Positions 10,769 through 21,295 of a stretch of 64,000 bases of DNA are shown one piece after another; within the stretch, counting starts at the first letter, position 1; the number at the start of each line of letters is the position of its first letter. Position numbers and translations under genes: made by a program. The stretch covers positions 19,418,336 through 19,482,335 of the forward strand of contig NC_083340.1 of assembly GCF_019175385.1 (NCBI RefSeq), in the 5' to 3' direction. The stretch is from Lycium barbarum (taxonomy: Eukaryota > Streptophyta > Magnoliopsida > Solanales > Solanaceae). A model generated the notes under the pieces. That model searched no databases. It was given only the letters and a program-made list of their open reading frames with translations, and was not told where the DNA came from.

Positions 10769-11548
10769 TTAATCCTGCTCTCTCTCAAAGTGCTGCTTTT
10801 GTTGTTCCTGCTGCGGTTGCTGAGCAAAAGGCCTAAGAAAGTAAGCTAAGGTGTTAACCAAAGCATCCTTCATGGCGTCCAAAGTGGCAGTCATCTTAGC
10901 AAGAAGACCATCAACACTCCCTTGGAGTTTGGTAGCTAGCTTACTTGCTTCCTTTAAACCATAGTCAATTTTTATTCGCAAACGAGCCACATCAGCACTT
11001 GCCTCTTCGGAGACATCCCTGAATGTTTCCAGTTGAAAGTGAGTGGACACAAGAAGATCTTTGAAGGAGTCAAGCTTGTCATCAAGAGTTGACAGTTTAG
11101 CAAGAATGTCAATAGAGTGGTCAAATGAAGGGGGTTTCGAAGAAGAAGGTTTGGATTTTTGCAAAATAGGAGGATAGGGGATTTCAGGATCTTTATCCAC
11201 ATCTTTCTTTAGAAACCAGACACCGTCAATGCAAACATACCCCATGCTGACAAACGCTCTAGAGTCATAGCACTGCTTAACAGAAATAGGGGGGGGGGGT
11301 GGTCATCAAGATTGACATGGTGGGCTTCCATGATTCGAGTAATTATCATACTATAGGGCAGGTTTGTGGGATTAGAGGCAGACTCTGACATGTGATTCAT
11401 GACCAGGGAGGACAGCTGAAGCTTGGGTTTCTTCACTAAATAATAGGTAAGGAGAGTGTCACGCTGAGTGAGAGTTGAAAAAGAACCTACACGAGGCATA
11501 ATGGTGGTGGCAACAATATGGGCAAGCACACGAGTTTCAAAGGACAAA
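10769..11548 (-). pseudogene. SIRE env-like frame, C-terminal part
   Basis: Two overlapping minus-strand frames join by one frame change at the G run 11290-11299 (a C run on the coding strand). The first half contains LPYSMIITRIMEAHHVNLDD, the conserved middle segment of the 'putative plant transposon protein' found behind pol in SIRE elements. The second half, from GYVCIDGVWFLKKD, ends in a helical region (about residues 45-125 of the open stretch) with heptad-like leucines in LAKLSTLDDKLDSFKDLL. It closes with a glutamine-rich tail and a stop at 10769. The N-terminal part lies at 13951-14612, beyond an inserted solo LTR. The function of this protein is unknown; the envelope label is only traditional. 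Confidence 0.7.
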
Positions 11549-11553
11549 TTTTA

Positions 11554-13795
11554 TGTTACAACTCGAAAATTTCCCCGTGAACGTACAGTGAATAGACTAA
11601 CAAAAAAAATATGAGCATACGATGTTTTAATAAGAAGGGAACGACGTTTGACGACTCTAAGTAAGATTTCAAACGAAAGTTGCAGATTCACATTTTGGCC
11701 CAGTTGATCGTAAAATGAAATACGGACCGTAAAGTGGCTTACGGGCCATAAAATGTAATGTCGTATTTCAAATTCCAAAACTTCGACTTTTTGCCAAATG
11801 TTCAAATGGTTAAATACGACTTGAAATACGGCTCGTAAACTGAAATACGGACCGTAAACTGCGATCGTAAATCACCATGTCCTCCAGCATACCTTTCTGG
11901 TTCTGTTATGTTTTAATACGCCCTTGAAGTACGGACCATAAATTGAAATACGGCCCGTAAACTGAGTTTACGACCACTGTGCACTTCAACTACTGTTCAT
12001 TCCGAATTAGATTTTAAGTCATTAAAGGGAGACCCAAGCTCATTAATTTATTTCATTTCCACGCTACTTCTTTCTACAAGTCAAGAAACCTCTAGAATAT
12101 TCCCCATCACTCATCCACAAGAAAATCAAAGGAAATCCATGATCAATAACACCAAATCCATGAAACAAAGTGTATGAAACCTAGCTAAAGTTCATCTACC
12201 TCAAGAAAACCCAAGAGAAGTGAAGTAGGATTTTAGTGCTAGAAGGGTATTTCCATTTAAAAATTGTTCATCCATCATCTAAGGTAAGTTTCATAACCCT
12301 GCCATGTTATTTAAGGTATTGAAAGGCTAGGATACTTGAATTATAGAAAGACATAGAAATGGGTCATAAATGAGTGAATAGTGTCATGGTTGAATAGTAG
12401 TTGGATGGAATCATGAGTGTTGGTGTGTTGTGATTATGAGTATGTTACAAATGACGTTTAGACTGTCGAATGAGTATTGTATATGAGAAAACGCGATAAT
12501 GAACTATGACCACAATTATGGAGAAATTGAAGAGGAATTGTGAAATGCGGATAATGTAGATGAATGATGATTGTTGTCTATTATATTGTGAATGTCGTTA
12601 GCAACGTTTGGGAGTTGATATAGAATATAGGGAAAGTAGTATAAACAAAGGAAATGCTGCCCAATTTTCTTTAGCTTTAGTAAGCACGTTTAAGTAATCG
12701 ATTGGCTAACATTTATACGACTTCTCTTGAAAGTAGAAGCGTGAGCATCAAAGAAGAATAAGCAAGCGATAGATTAGTTAAATGAAAAATGTATGTAAGG
12801 CTATTCTCTTTCCTTCAGAGGAATGACTCTTGTTTCATAATTTCTTCCCGATACTTCCATGTCCTTCTTACATCCCTAAAGATGAAGTTTGAAGAACTTT
12901 GAGAACTTCTTACGAGCTACGTTCCATAACGATAAATACGACAATGATGACTTCATGATGCAGATAATTTTATGCTTATTATTTCATTGATGCTATCTGT
13001 CCTTGTTGCCTCACCTCAAAATATTAGTTCTTTCAAGGTGAGACTTATGGTGAGGGCGACGCCATAATGTAATCGGAGGTTCACGACCTTACGTCACTCC
13101 GATAAGGTGCACTTTTGTTTGGGCTCTCATGCATGCTACGTATATTATATGTGTATATGATATGTGTATGTACATAGGGTACATGAGGAAAAGTGAGGCG
13201 CTATAGACGCATAGCCACCTGATCAGCTGGTATCTATGATATCATCCCAGACGCGGGATGCCCGGATGCGGGATATACGGGTAATGGATTGGGCCGTGCG
13301 TTCTGCGACAATATATTGATATATGATGATATATGGATCGGGCAGCACGTTCCGCAACAACATATGATATGATGATATATTTTTACGAGCATGCATGCAT
13401 GACTTCGCTTTAAGAGACAAATAGTCACCATTTATCTTCTTGCCTTTATTTTGTCTTTCTGTTCCTACGTTATTTTATGATACATGCCTTACATACTCAG
13501 TACATTGCTCGTACTGACGTCCCTCTTCTTATTGGACTTTGTGTCATGCCCACAGGGGGACGACCCAGCTTCCTAGGAGCCACACCAGCCTGTACAGGAG
13601 CACTTCCATATTCCGGAGGTGCATTTTAATATGTTCTTTTGTGTACATACTTGGATATGGCGGGGTCCTGTCCCGTCCTCATGGCTTCAGTGTCTTAGCT
13701 AGAGGCTCGTAGATACTCATGTGTGGGTAATGGATGTTGTGTAACCCTCATTGTACCTGGTGTATATTATTATTTTGTTACTGCGAGGGCTTATG

Positions 13796-13833
<38 letters not shown>

Positions 13834-13945
13834 CACATGTTTTATGAAGTTATATACGTAAGAGTTAAGACGATAGTAGTACGATGCGAGGTGCTCGGTA
13901 GTCAGCTTCGGGTACCCGTCATGGTCCGTTAGGCGGGTCGTGACA
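11554..13945 (+). mobile_element. solo gypsy LTR (type C) in the env-like frame
   Basis: It starts TGTTACAACTCGAAAATTTC and ends GGCGGGTCGTGACA, with the perfect duplication TTTTA at 11549-11553 and 13946-13950. There is no internal region or second LTR, so it is a solo LTR of 2392 bases left by LTR-LTR recombination. It shares ordered landmarks with 28009-29806, such as tacatactcagtacattgct, gtactgacgtccctct, ggggtcctgtcccgtc and agaggctcgtaga. The first 450 bases are dense in atacggaccgtaaa palindromes, and a TA microsatellite lies at 13799-13831. Confidence 0.9.
13799..13831. repeat. (TA)n microsatellite in solo LTR C1
   Basis: An uninterrupted run of about 16 TA units starting after ttatgtatg. 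The 29-base isoleucine/tyrosine run in an overlapping frame is a by-product. Confidence 0.85.
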
Positions 13946-13950
13946 TTTTA

Positions 13951-14612
13951 GGTCCTAAATGAGTAGGGAGATTACTAGTAATGTTAAGAGAAATAAACCG
14001 CTTGAGTTGTTCATAGGAAACATCAAAGTCAGATGGCCAGGGATTTCGAGGTAAAGCAGAAAAACCAGAGCTTTTTATATTAACACTTCATCAAAACTAG
14101 AGCAGTCAAAAAGAATACGAGTTCCAAATACAAGGGTTTCTAGTTCATCATCCTTGGTAGCTCTAAGGTTGGCATAAAACATGTGAATAGTGTTCATATA
14201 CTCGAGGAGGGCCATAGGAAAAGAGGTTGACCCAGCCTTGGAAGTCAAAGAAAGGTTGGATATGACAATGCAAAGAGGAGATAACATCAAAGTCTACAAT
14301 TCGGCTATGAGTAAAAGATTTACCTTTAAGAGAGTGAAAGAGGTCGGAATTGGGGGTAGTCTAGAAGTTTCGACGGTCAAGAAAGGTATTCTCATAATCA
14401 AATTTGAATTTCTTAGAGGATTCACCACAGTCTTCATCAGCATTTCCACGTTTACTGGAGGATTGAAGAGATAACGAGTTGATAGAGTTTTGGGGAGAGG
14501 AATCGACGGAATCATCAGAATCTATCTTAACAGGGGACGAAACTTTGCCTTTGTTTTTGTTTCTAGAGCTTTTGCGAGTAGAGATAGGGGAGGTTTTATG
14601 AGTTTTAACCAT
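13951..14612 (-). pseudogene. SIRE env-like frame, N-terminal part
   Basis: The frame opens at 14612 with MVKTHKTSPISTRKSSRNKN, a lysine/serine-rich start, followed by an acidic-serine stretch and a possible basic nuclear-type signal near SSKKFKFD. A stop at 14361 and frame changes follow. The next conserved block, FPMALLEYMNTIHMFYANLR (14150-14240), has the FYANL core that defines the family. The frame then runs to the TTTTA target site and resumes at 11548. Together the pieces would give a protein of roughly 450-500 residues, in keeping with SIRE env-like proteins. It lies about 290 bases after the pol stop once the Tat-type element is removed. Confidence 0.7.
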
Positions 14613-14783
14613 GGCAAAGAGAAGTGTTGAGAGAGAAAAATGAGTTGAGTGATGATAATGGAGAAGGTGGTCAATTTTAATGGTAGTGTTGGGGATGATA
14701 ACGGGTCAGAGAAGGTGAAAGGTGTATGGGGAAGTGAAGAGACGTGGTGGAGTGATGAAGATACAGTGAAAACATGGGAAAGG
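14613..14783 (-). other. SIRE-type element: spacer between pol and env-like frame, part 1
   Basis: Purine-rich on the plus strand (gagaaggtgaaaggtg). It ends with the target sequence AAAGG (14779-14783) of the inserted Tat-type element and continues at 24069. Confidence 0.5.
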
Positions 14784-17507
14784 TGTTGACACCCAATTTT
14801 GTCCCTCCTTTATATCAATTTATTTACTCGGGCTTCTAAATATTTTTATTTTCAATATTTTATTTTTTTATTGCTACTACTATTAATATCGCTACTTTTA
14901 TTTTTAACATTACGAGCATTACTTTATCAAAAATTCTAAATGGTTCGTCATCGTTTCATTTTAGGATTCGTACTCGTTAAATTAATTTTTACTTTATACA
15001 CACCAATTACTATGTGTCTTCACCTAGTATATTTTGGATCAACAATTTTCAGCCAAATTATTAGCCCATATTCTAATTAATTCAACCAGTCCATTATCCA
15101 CAATACCCAACCAGCCCACACTTTAATTTATTAGACCAGCCCATATCCTAACAGATCAGCCCACTACCATTTCAATTCAGTCTAGCCCAATTAATTCCCC
15201 CGACCCGCTTACCCGACCGGCCCAACCCATTTCCCCTTCACTTATTTATTCTCTTCACTCTAACCCTAATCCCTTTTTCTCTTCATCACCGCCGCACACC
15301 CCTAACCCTTTCTCTTTCCCGCTTCTCTTCCTCTCTCCTCCTTCGTCTCTTTCTCTCACGCTCCCTTCCACTTCCCTCTGTCCCCCACGCCTCTGTCTCC
15401 TCCATCACTCTCTGTCCCCCCGATCCTCTCTCTCATATGCTACTCTCTCTCCTCACTCTATAAATGAAGAAAAATTATTCAGTTGAAAAGGGGGAATTTT
15501 TCAGATTTTTGAGGGATTTTTCTTGAGCAAAAAAAAACCGAATCAACTTTAGATAAACAGATCGGAAAAACGCCGGAAAATCCCCTGAAAAACAACAATC
15601 GGGGGATCACCGAATACTTTACGACATTTCACATTTTCTATCTCTCCACTGCTTTAAGACTTAGCTTGTTCTAATTCCATTCTGTTTCGGGGGAGATTCA
15701 ACACTGATCGGACATGAATTGGTGACACATGAGTATTTTCTAAAAGTCTTGAGTTTTCTTTCATTTTCAAAAATCGGGTCTTGCACTTTTGTTTCAAATC
15801 AGAGAATACTCTCTGTTATGAAATTTGTGTCGAAAAGTTAAGTTTTCGTGATTCAATCAACTTTCATCACTATTCGGCAAAAAATACTTTAATTGCGACA
15901 GAAATACTTTAATTTTAACTCGAGTTTCCAATCTGTCAAGACGAGAGTAGATTCAAGACGTCGACGCCTAGTTCACTGTACCCGAAAAAGGGACTTGAAT
16001 CAAATAAGAAATCGTGTAAGGTGTCCGTGAGAAAAGTGTTTCTTTGATTCTACTCTTGTAGTATGATATAAGGAAATTGATGTGTGCTATGTTTCGGTAT
16101 ACGAATATCGGCTTTGAATTTGTTTGTTTTCTTCGGGTGACTTGATATTATGGCGAATGTAGTGTTTTGAATTTGTTTGGCATAAGTTCTTTAACTTTCT
16201 TTTTTATCCTCCATAATGACTTTAATTGGGTTTTTCTTCTAATCCTTTTCATTCTCTCTCTTGCATGAACTGGGAATTTCGAATCCCAAACATCCTCGAG
16301 TTGCTTCGACAACCTTGCTGCCACATTAATGAGACAATGCTGCGTATCGCTGCTGTTCCTTTAAGACCAATCGCCATGACAACTTAGGCAAACAGTTGAC
16401 GTTTTAAGGCCAAGCTTACTGCTTGCCATCAGCTGCTGTTATGCCTCTGTTTCCCTCCATAGTCGAGCTAAACAGGAAACATTATAGCTCCGCAGAACGT
16501 CCTATTGATTTGTCCCGTTGGTTGATTCGTTTGCTCTATTTGCTTGTGTGATACTTGTTGAACAAAAGACTAGTAGTTGGTTTTATTTCGTCATGCTAAA
16601 TTCCGTCTATAGCTAGTGATTAAAGGAGTAATTTTAGCACATATAGCATTACACGTCCTTGAGGGCAATAGCTATAATAATTTTCTTTCTCACATAGAAT
16701 ATGACTTGAGTTTAAAGACTAAAACCAATAACTCAACGTCCTTTCTCTCATTTCCAGATTCAAATGACCTTTTCATCATATTTAAGAATATAAGTCTAGG
16801 CATTCCTACACCACCATATTCATATAATATCATTTTTTATCTAAAGATCATATTGTCAAATCATCTTTTAAAAGGCTATTATTCATAGGCAAATTATCCT
16901 ATTTTCTACAAGTCCTATTTTTGAATAACATTACTATATTTTTCATTAAAGGCCTTAGCAATATCTTTAAGTCTCATTAAACATTTAGAATCTTCTTTTA
17001 CGCAAAATATTATGCTTTTCTACAAGTATTATTTTAAATAACACTATTATACTTTCGTTTAAAACCTTAACAACATTTATGAGTCGTGTCTTCAAAATAG
17101 CATTAGAAGTACTCTTTTATACAAATTATTATTTTTCTACAAGTCCTATTTTGAACAACATTCTTACATGGCTATTTAAAACTTTAGCCATATTTACAAA
17201 ACTATTTTCTTTCCTATAATACTATATTTACACTTAGCCTAATTAATTGTAAGTCCGGTCGGTTAACCATTGTTAATGGGTCTTATAGGATGCCTAATAC
17301 CTTCCCTATAACTAGTTGAACCCTTACCTAGAATCTTAAGTTTCGCAGACCTTAAACAGAGCTAACTTTAGAAAATAACTTTAATAAACTTTAGGTGTCC
17401 TAATTCACCATAAATAATTAGGTGGCGACTCCTTAACATAAACAAAAAAAAAGGAATCACCAATATGTTGTACTTCTAATTTAACCCGGTTAAAATGGGG
17501 TATGATA
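14784..17507 (+). mobile_element. 5' LTR of the Tat/Ogre-type element
   Basis: It begins TGTTGACACCCAATTTTGTC and ends taaaatggggtatgata; the final CA has become TA, compared with tatgaca in the partner. A pyrimidine-rich zone (15240-15440) precedes a TATA-like tctataaatgaag at 15458-15470, a plausible promoter position. The open frame at 16616-16888 also occurs in the partner LTR but shows no known domain and is probably chance. Confidence 0.9.
15458..15470 (+). promoter_or_regulatory. candidate LTR TATA box
   Basis: ctataaatgaaga follows 200 bases of CT-rich sequence and is repeated identically in the 3' LTR near 22019. The position about 680 bases into a 2.7 kb LTR fits the U3/R boundary. 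It is inferred from sequence only. Confidence 0.35.
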
Positions 17508-17510
17508 GCT

Positions 17511-17528
17511 TGGCGACTCTGCTAGGGA
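17511..17528 (+). other. primer-binding site of the Tat/Ogre-type element
   Basis: tggcgactctgctaggga lies three bases after the LTR end. It resembles the tRNA-Arg-type primer site known for the Ogre group (tggcgactccgctgggga), with two or three differences. This supports the lineage call. Confidence 0.75.
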
Positions 17529-18819
17529 GTTTAGGTTCTAACCATAACGGACTTAATTTAAATAGTCTTTGTGTGTTTATTTTAATTACTTTATTTATTG
17601 TTAACTGTTTTTACATGCTATTGATTGTTTGTTTTATATAAACGGTTTAAGTGTTACTGCTTTGATAAACTGTCATTCCGTTTCATTTTCCTCCACTCCT
17701 GGAAAATTCACACACTTAAAGCGGTTTCGCGGTTCGCGGCCGTACACTACAAAATCACCCTTTAGTTGGATTGATCTTGTGGATTTAGTCGATCGGCGGT
17801 GCAGTCGACAGCCATGGACTTTCCACTCCCAAGTTGTCCACTTGGGGGAACCTTGTGTCATAGGAAGCCAACTCTTAGTCAGCCTAAGATAGAGCTAAAC
17901 CAACACCTTTATTAGGAGCATACATCTTATGACCTAGGAGGCTTAATACCCTTGGCGTATTAAACCCATTATTTGACTTTACCAAACGTGCAAGTGGGTT
18001 CACGACCCCGAGTGACACTAATCATACTTTATGTGCATGTTTTAAGGATAATTGTGCTTAAATATGGACTATTTGCTTTAACTATCGAAAGCAATGGGAC
18101 GACGTACTATGGCGCACTTTACCCTTCAAACAAACGTTAGGCCTACCTCTGGCAAAGAGGCCACATGCATATTAGGGTGCGTTATTGTTTGATATACTTG
18201 TTTACATTTGTTTGACAACTTGTTTGACTTTATTCGATGAATTATTTTCCACATGACCTACTTGGCTCTATGTGATCATGACTTTACCTAGATATGTTAT
18301 GAGACTGACATCATTTGCATTTTTATATCCCCAAAAGAGAGTTGATTCATGTTGACACCGAGACACCGACCATCCGGGATGCCGAACCAGGAGAGACTTT
18401 GAAGAATTGGATTCTTACTCCAGGAGTCTTGGTAGTTTTAACATGTAAAAAACTTTTGAAATAGCACGATTTTAAAATTGAGGTTTGAATCATGCTCAAG
18501 ACTTTTGTTTCTTTGCCTCATCTTTTGAAAACTTAATCGCAAAATCTATGCATTTCTGATTTTCCTTAATCATCTATTATTTTCTACTTTATTTATCAAA
18601 TCTGCCAACTCTATGATTGTGACATAAAATGAACGAATAAACAACATACATCTCGAGAGAGTAACAAAGAAACTAGAGGACAAGACAAGATCCCACTCGG
18701 AAGAAATGGAAATAGCCGATAGACAATGACACAAGCATGAAAGCTATCAGTCAAGAAGACATTGAAAGACAGTATTAGGTTAGACAGCCTAGTTTGCAAC
18801 CCTTCCTTATATATACAGT

Positions 18820-19085
18820 ACGAACTACGCTGACCTGATTCCCGTGGGGGGATACGTAGGCAGCCCACATAGGGTTCGGTTGCATTATAAAATCCAAAAA
18901 ATCCTTATGCAAGGAGAACTACACATGGCCTGATTCCCTCGGTGGGACTCGTAGACTTTCAACATACCGGTCAGTCACATTTAGGTGGAAATCCAACAAA
19001 CCTTTTACCATTTTACATAACAGAACTACGCTGACCTGATTCCCTTGGTGGTATACGTAGGCAACCTATACAAAGTTCGGTCACA
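18820..19085 (+). repeat. ~100-base repeats with 'cctgattccc ... cgtaggca' core
   Basis: Three units start near 18828, 18930 and 19025. Each reads ctacgctgacctgattccc followed by a G-rich step and atacgtaggcagcc or a variant, ending in ggttcggt. A weaker fourth trace lies at 21088-21120 (cttgattctcgtggaac...ataggcaactcg). The unit is familiar from non-coding parts of Tat/Ogre elements. No protein is encoded. Confidence 0.65.
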
Positions 19086-19312
19086 CCACAACATAAGTCT
19101 AGTATACCCTTCAGAGCCCAAAACTGGGGCATATTTTGAAAGATTAGACAAGAGAAAGTTGGACATCGACAATATTACTACCAGACAGGAAATAGTACAG
19201 ACAAATGACTTTTCAATTGTTTCAGAAGTGTCACAATCTGAAGTTGGCAGAAACATTTTACAACTTACATACATATATTTACATATATATCTTTCCTTAC
19301 ATACATACATTT

Positions 19313-19316
19313 ACAT

Positions 19317-19352
<36 letters not shown>

Positions 19353-19353
19353 T
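19313..19353. repeat. (CA)n(TA)n microsatellite
   Basis: A run of acacacacacacac followed directly by tatatatatata inside the Tat-type element. It is preceded by several ttacatacatac steps from which it probably grew. Confidence 0.8.
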
Positions 19354-19849
19354 TCACAACTTATATACATACAGTTACATTTCCTTATACATATACTTAC
19401 ATACCTACCTTTCAAATGAAATACTTTCTTTCAATTGTTTCACTATTGTTCATCTATCGAGGCTTGAACGGAGATCACAAGATCCAAACAAATAAGACGA
19501 ATGGAGCACCAACAATGTCAAGCGTCGAGTCAACACGAATCAACTTCCCCCTCCCAAACTAAGAATTTTTCTTTGAGTGCAGGAATTAAAGGCCGCGAGA
19601 CCGACAGTCAAGTCTATCAATCATGACAGAAAAGCATCCTTTGGCTCATTATGGCTTCGCCTTAAAAGCCAAGCGGCTTTATTTCTAACTTTATCTTTAA
19701 TTTTATTTTATTTTCACAATAACTTTATGACTTTATTAAAAAATATACCTGTTTTGTAGGTTGTCAAGATTGAAGACGAATTAAATCAGGATTACGTGTC
19801 ATTAGTTTGGCCTGTCACGATACCATCAACATCATCAGCCAAAACGGCT

Positions 19850-20720
19850 ATTCTATCACTTTACTCCATACCTTATCAATTACTTTATCATATACTTTAC
19901 CTACTTTAACCACTTTACCCTGAATTTTACAGGAATCAACATCAAATCTCCGAAGACAACCGGAGGCATCATTTGGCTATTCAGCCTCATATGCATAAGC
20001 CAGACGGCTACACTACGACTTTACCAATTACTTTACTTTACCAACTTTAACGACTTTATCCTGAACTTTGCAGGGATTATCATTAAGTCTCCGAAGACAA
20101 CCGGGGGCATCATTCGGCTACACAGCCTCATATGCATAAGCCAGACGGCTACACTATGACTTTACTCTCTACTTTATCATTCACTTTACCAACTTTAACG
20201 ACTTTACCCTGAACTTTACAGGAATTATCATTGAGCCTCTGAAGACAACTGGAGACATCATCCACTTTATGACTTTACCCCGGACTTTACGGGAATCTTC
20301 ATCAAATCTCCGAAGACAACTGGAGATATCATATCATCTAGTCCCGAAAACAACCGGAGACATCGCATGGCTACACGGCCTCATCTGCATAAGCCAAACG
20401 ACTACACTTTTACTTTACTCTCTACTTTATTGCTTTACTTTACCATCCACTTTACCTACTTTAACGACTTTACCTTAAATTCCGCAGACATCATTTATCA
20501 TCGTGTCCCGGAAGACAGCCGGAGGCCTTATTACTATCATTAAAATCTCCAAATACAACTGGAGATATTATTACATCCTCGTCATACGCATCACACATTC
20601 ATTCAAATCCCTGAAGACAACCAGAGACAACATTTGGCCACACGGCCTCATTATAAGCCACACAGCTTCATCCTCCCTCCCGCGCTCATATTTATTATCA
20701 TTTTTACATTCTTTATAAGT
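19850..20720 (+). repeat. tandem repeats with 'ctccgaagacaaccggagg' core
   Basis: Units of about 110-150 bases share ctccgaagacaaccggag, catcatttggctac, acagcctcatatgcataagc, cagacggctacac and taacgactttaccctgaac. Cores occur near 19948, 20091, 20236, 20309, 20345, 20545 and 20613, with decreasing order towards the right. The core is an imperfect hairpin (ctccgaag / cnggag). This matches the habit of Ogre elements of carrying tandem repeats between the coding region and the 3' LTR. Confidence 0.75.
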
Positions 20721-21282
20721 TTTACACTTTCAAATTTATCCCAGACTTTATTACTAATTTTGACATGAATTTCAGTTTTGACAGAAAATACAACCTACTG
20801 AGATGCAGCGCAACGTGGAACTTTATCTTACGCAGTGAACTGGGGCAAATTTGCTGAAGAGGAATATCAAACTCACAAGCAAAGGTCGCGGATCTACTCT
20901 CGAACTCGACTCCTCCTACGTCCACAAACACGTGATACGTAGGTTAATTTCTCTTTCATATCGACCTAAAACTCTACTCAATCAACTCTCGTCACAATCT
21001 TGTAAGCCTTTCTATACCTGGTCTTACCATAATTCAACACTGGGGCAAAAGGTGTAGCGTCAGTATCGACCCGCTTTCTTCAAACTTCATACAACTTGAT
21101 TCTCGTGGAACCCAAGACATATAGGCAACTCGAAACGAGTTCAGCCATAATTTATTCTGCCCCATAATATTTTCCACCAATTCTCCTAACCCATATTTTC
21201 TCAAGTTCGTATGTGTTGGTCGAAACAAAATTGGCTACTACGTCAACTTCTTCGCCCGAAGACTCTTACATCATCTCCGGTC

Positions 21283-21295
21283 GAAGAGGGGCATC
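21283..21295 (+). other. polypurine tract of the Tat/Ogre-type element
   Basis: gaagaggggcatc directly before the LTR start TGTTGACACC. Position and purine content fit the plus-strand primer. Confidence 0.7.

Noticed and set aside
10769..14612. True retroviral envelope gene
   Set aside because: No signal peptide, transmembrane anchor or fusion segment was seen; the family is called env-like only by position behind pol.
16616..16888. 90-residue frame repeated at 23178-23450
   Set aside because: The repetition is explained by the two LTR copies; the sequence has no recognisable domain.
19045..19495. Two frames of 96-124 residues
   Set aside because: They run through the CA/TA microsatellite and the cctgattccc repeats; no protein similarity seen.
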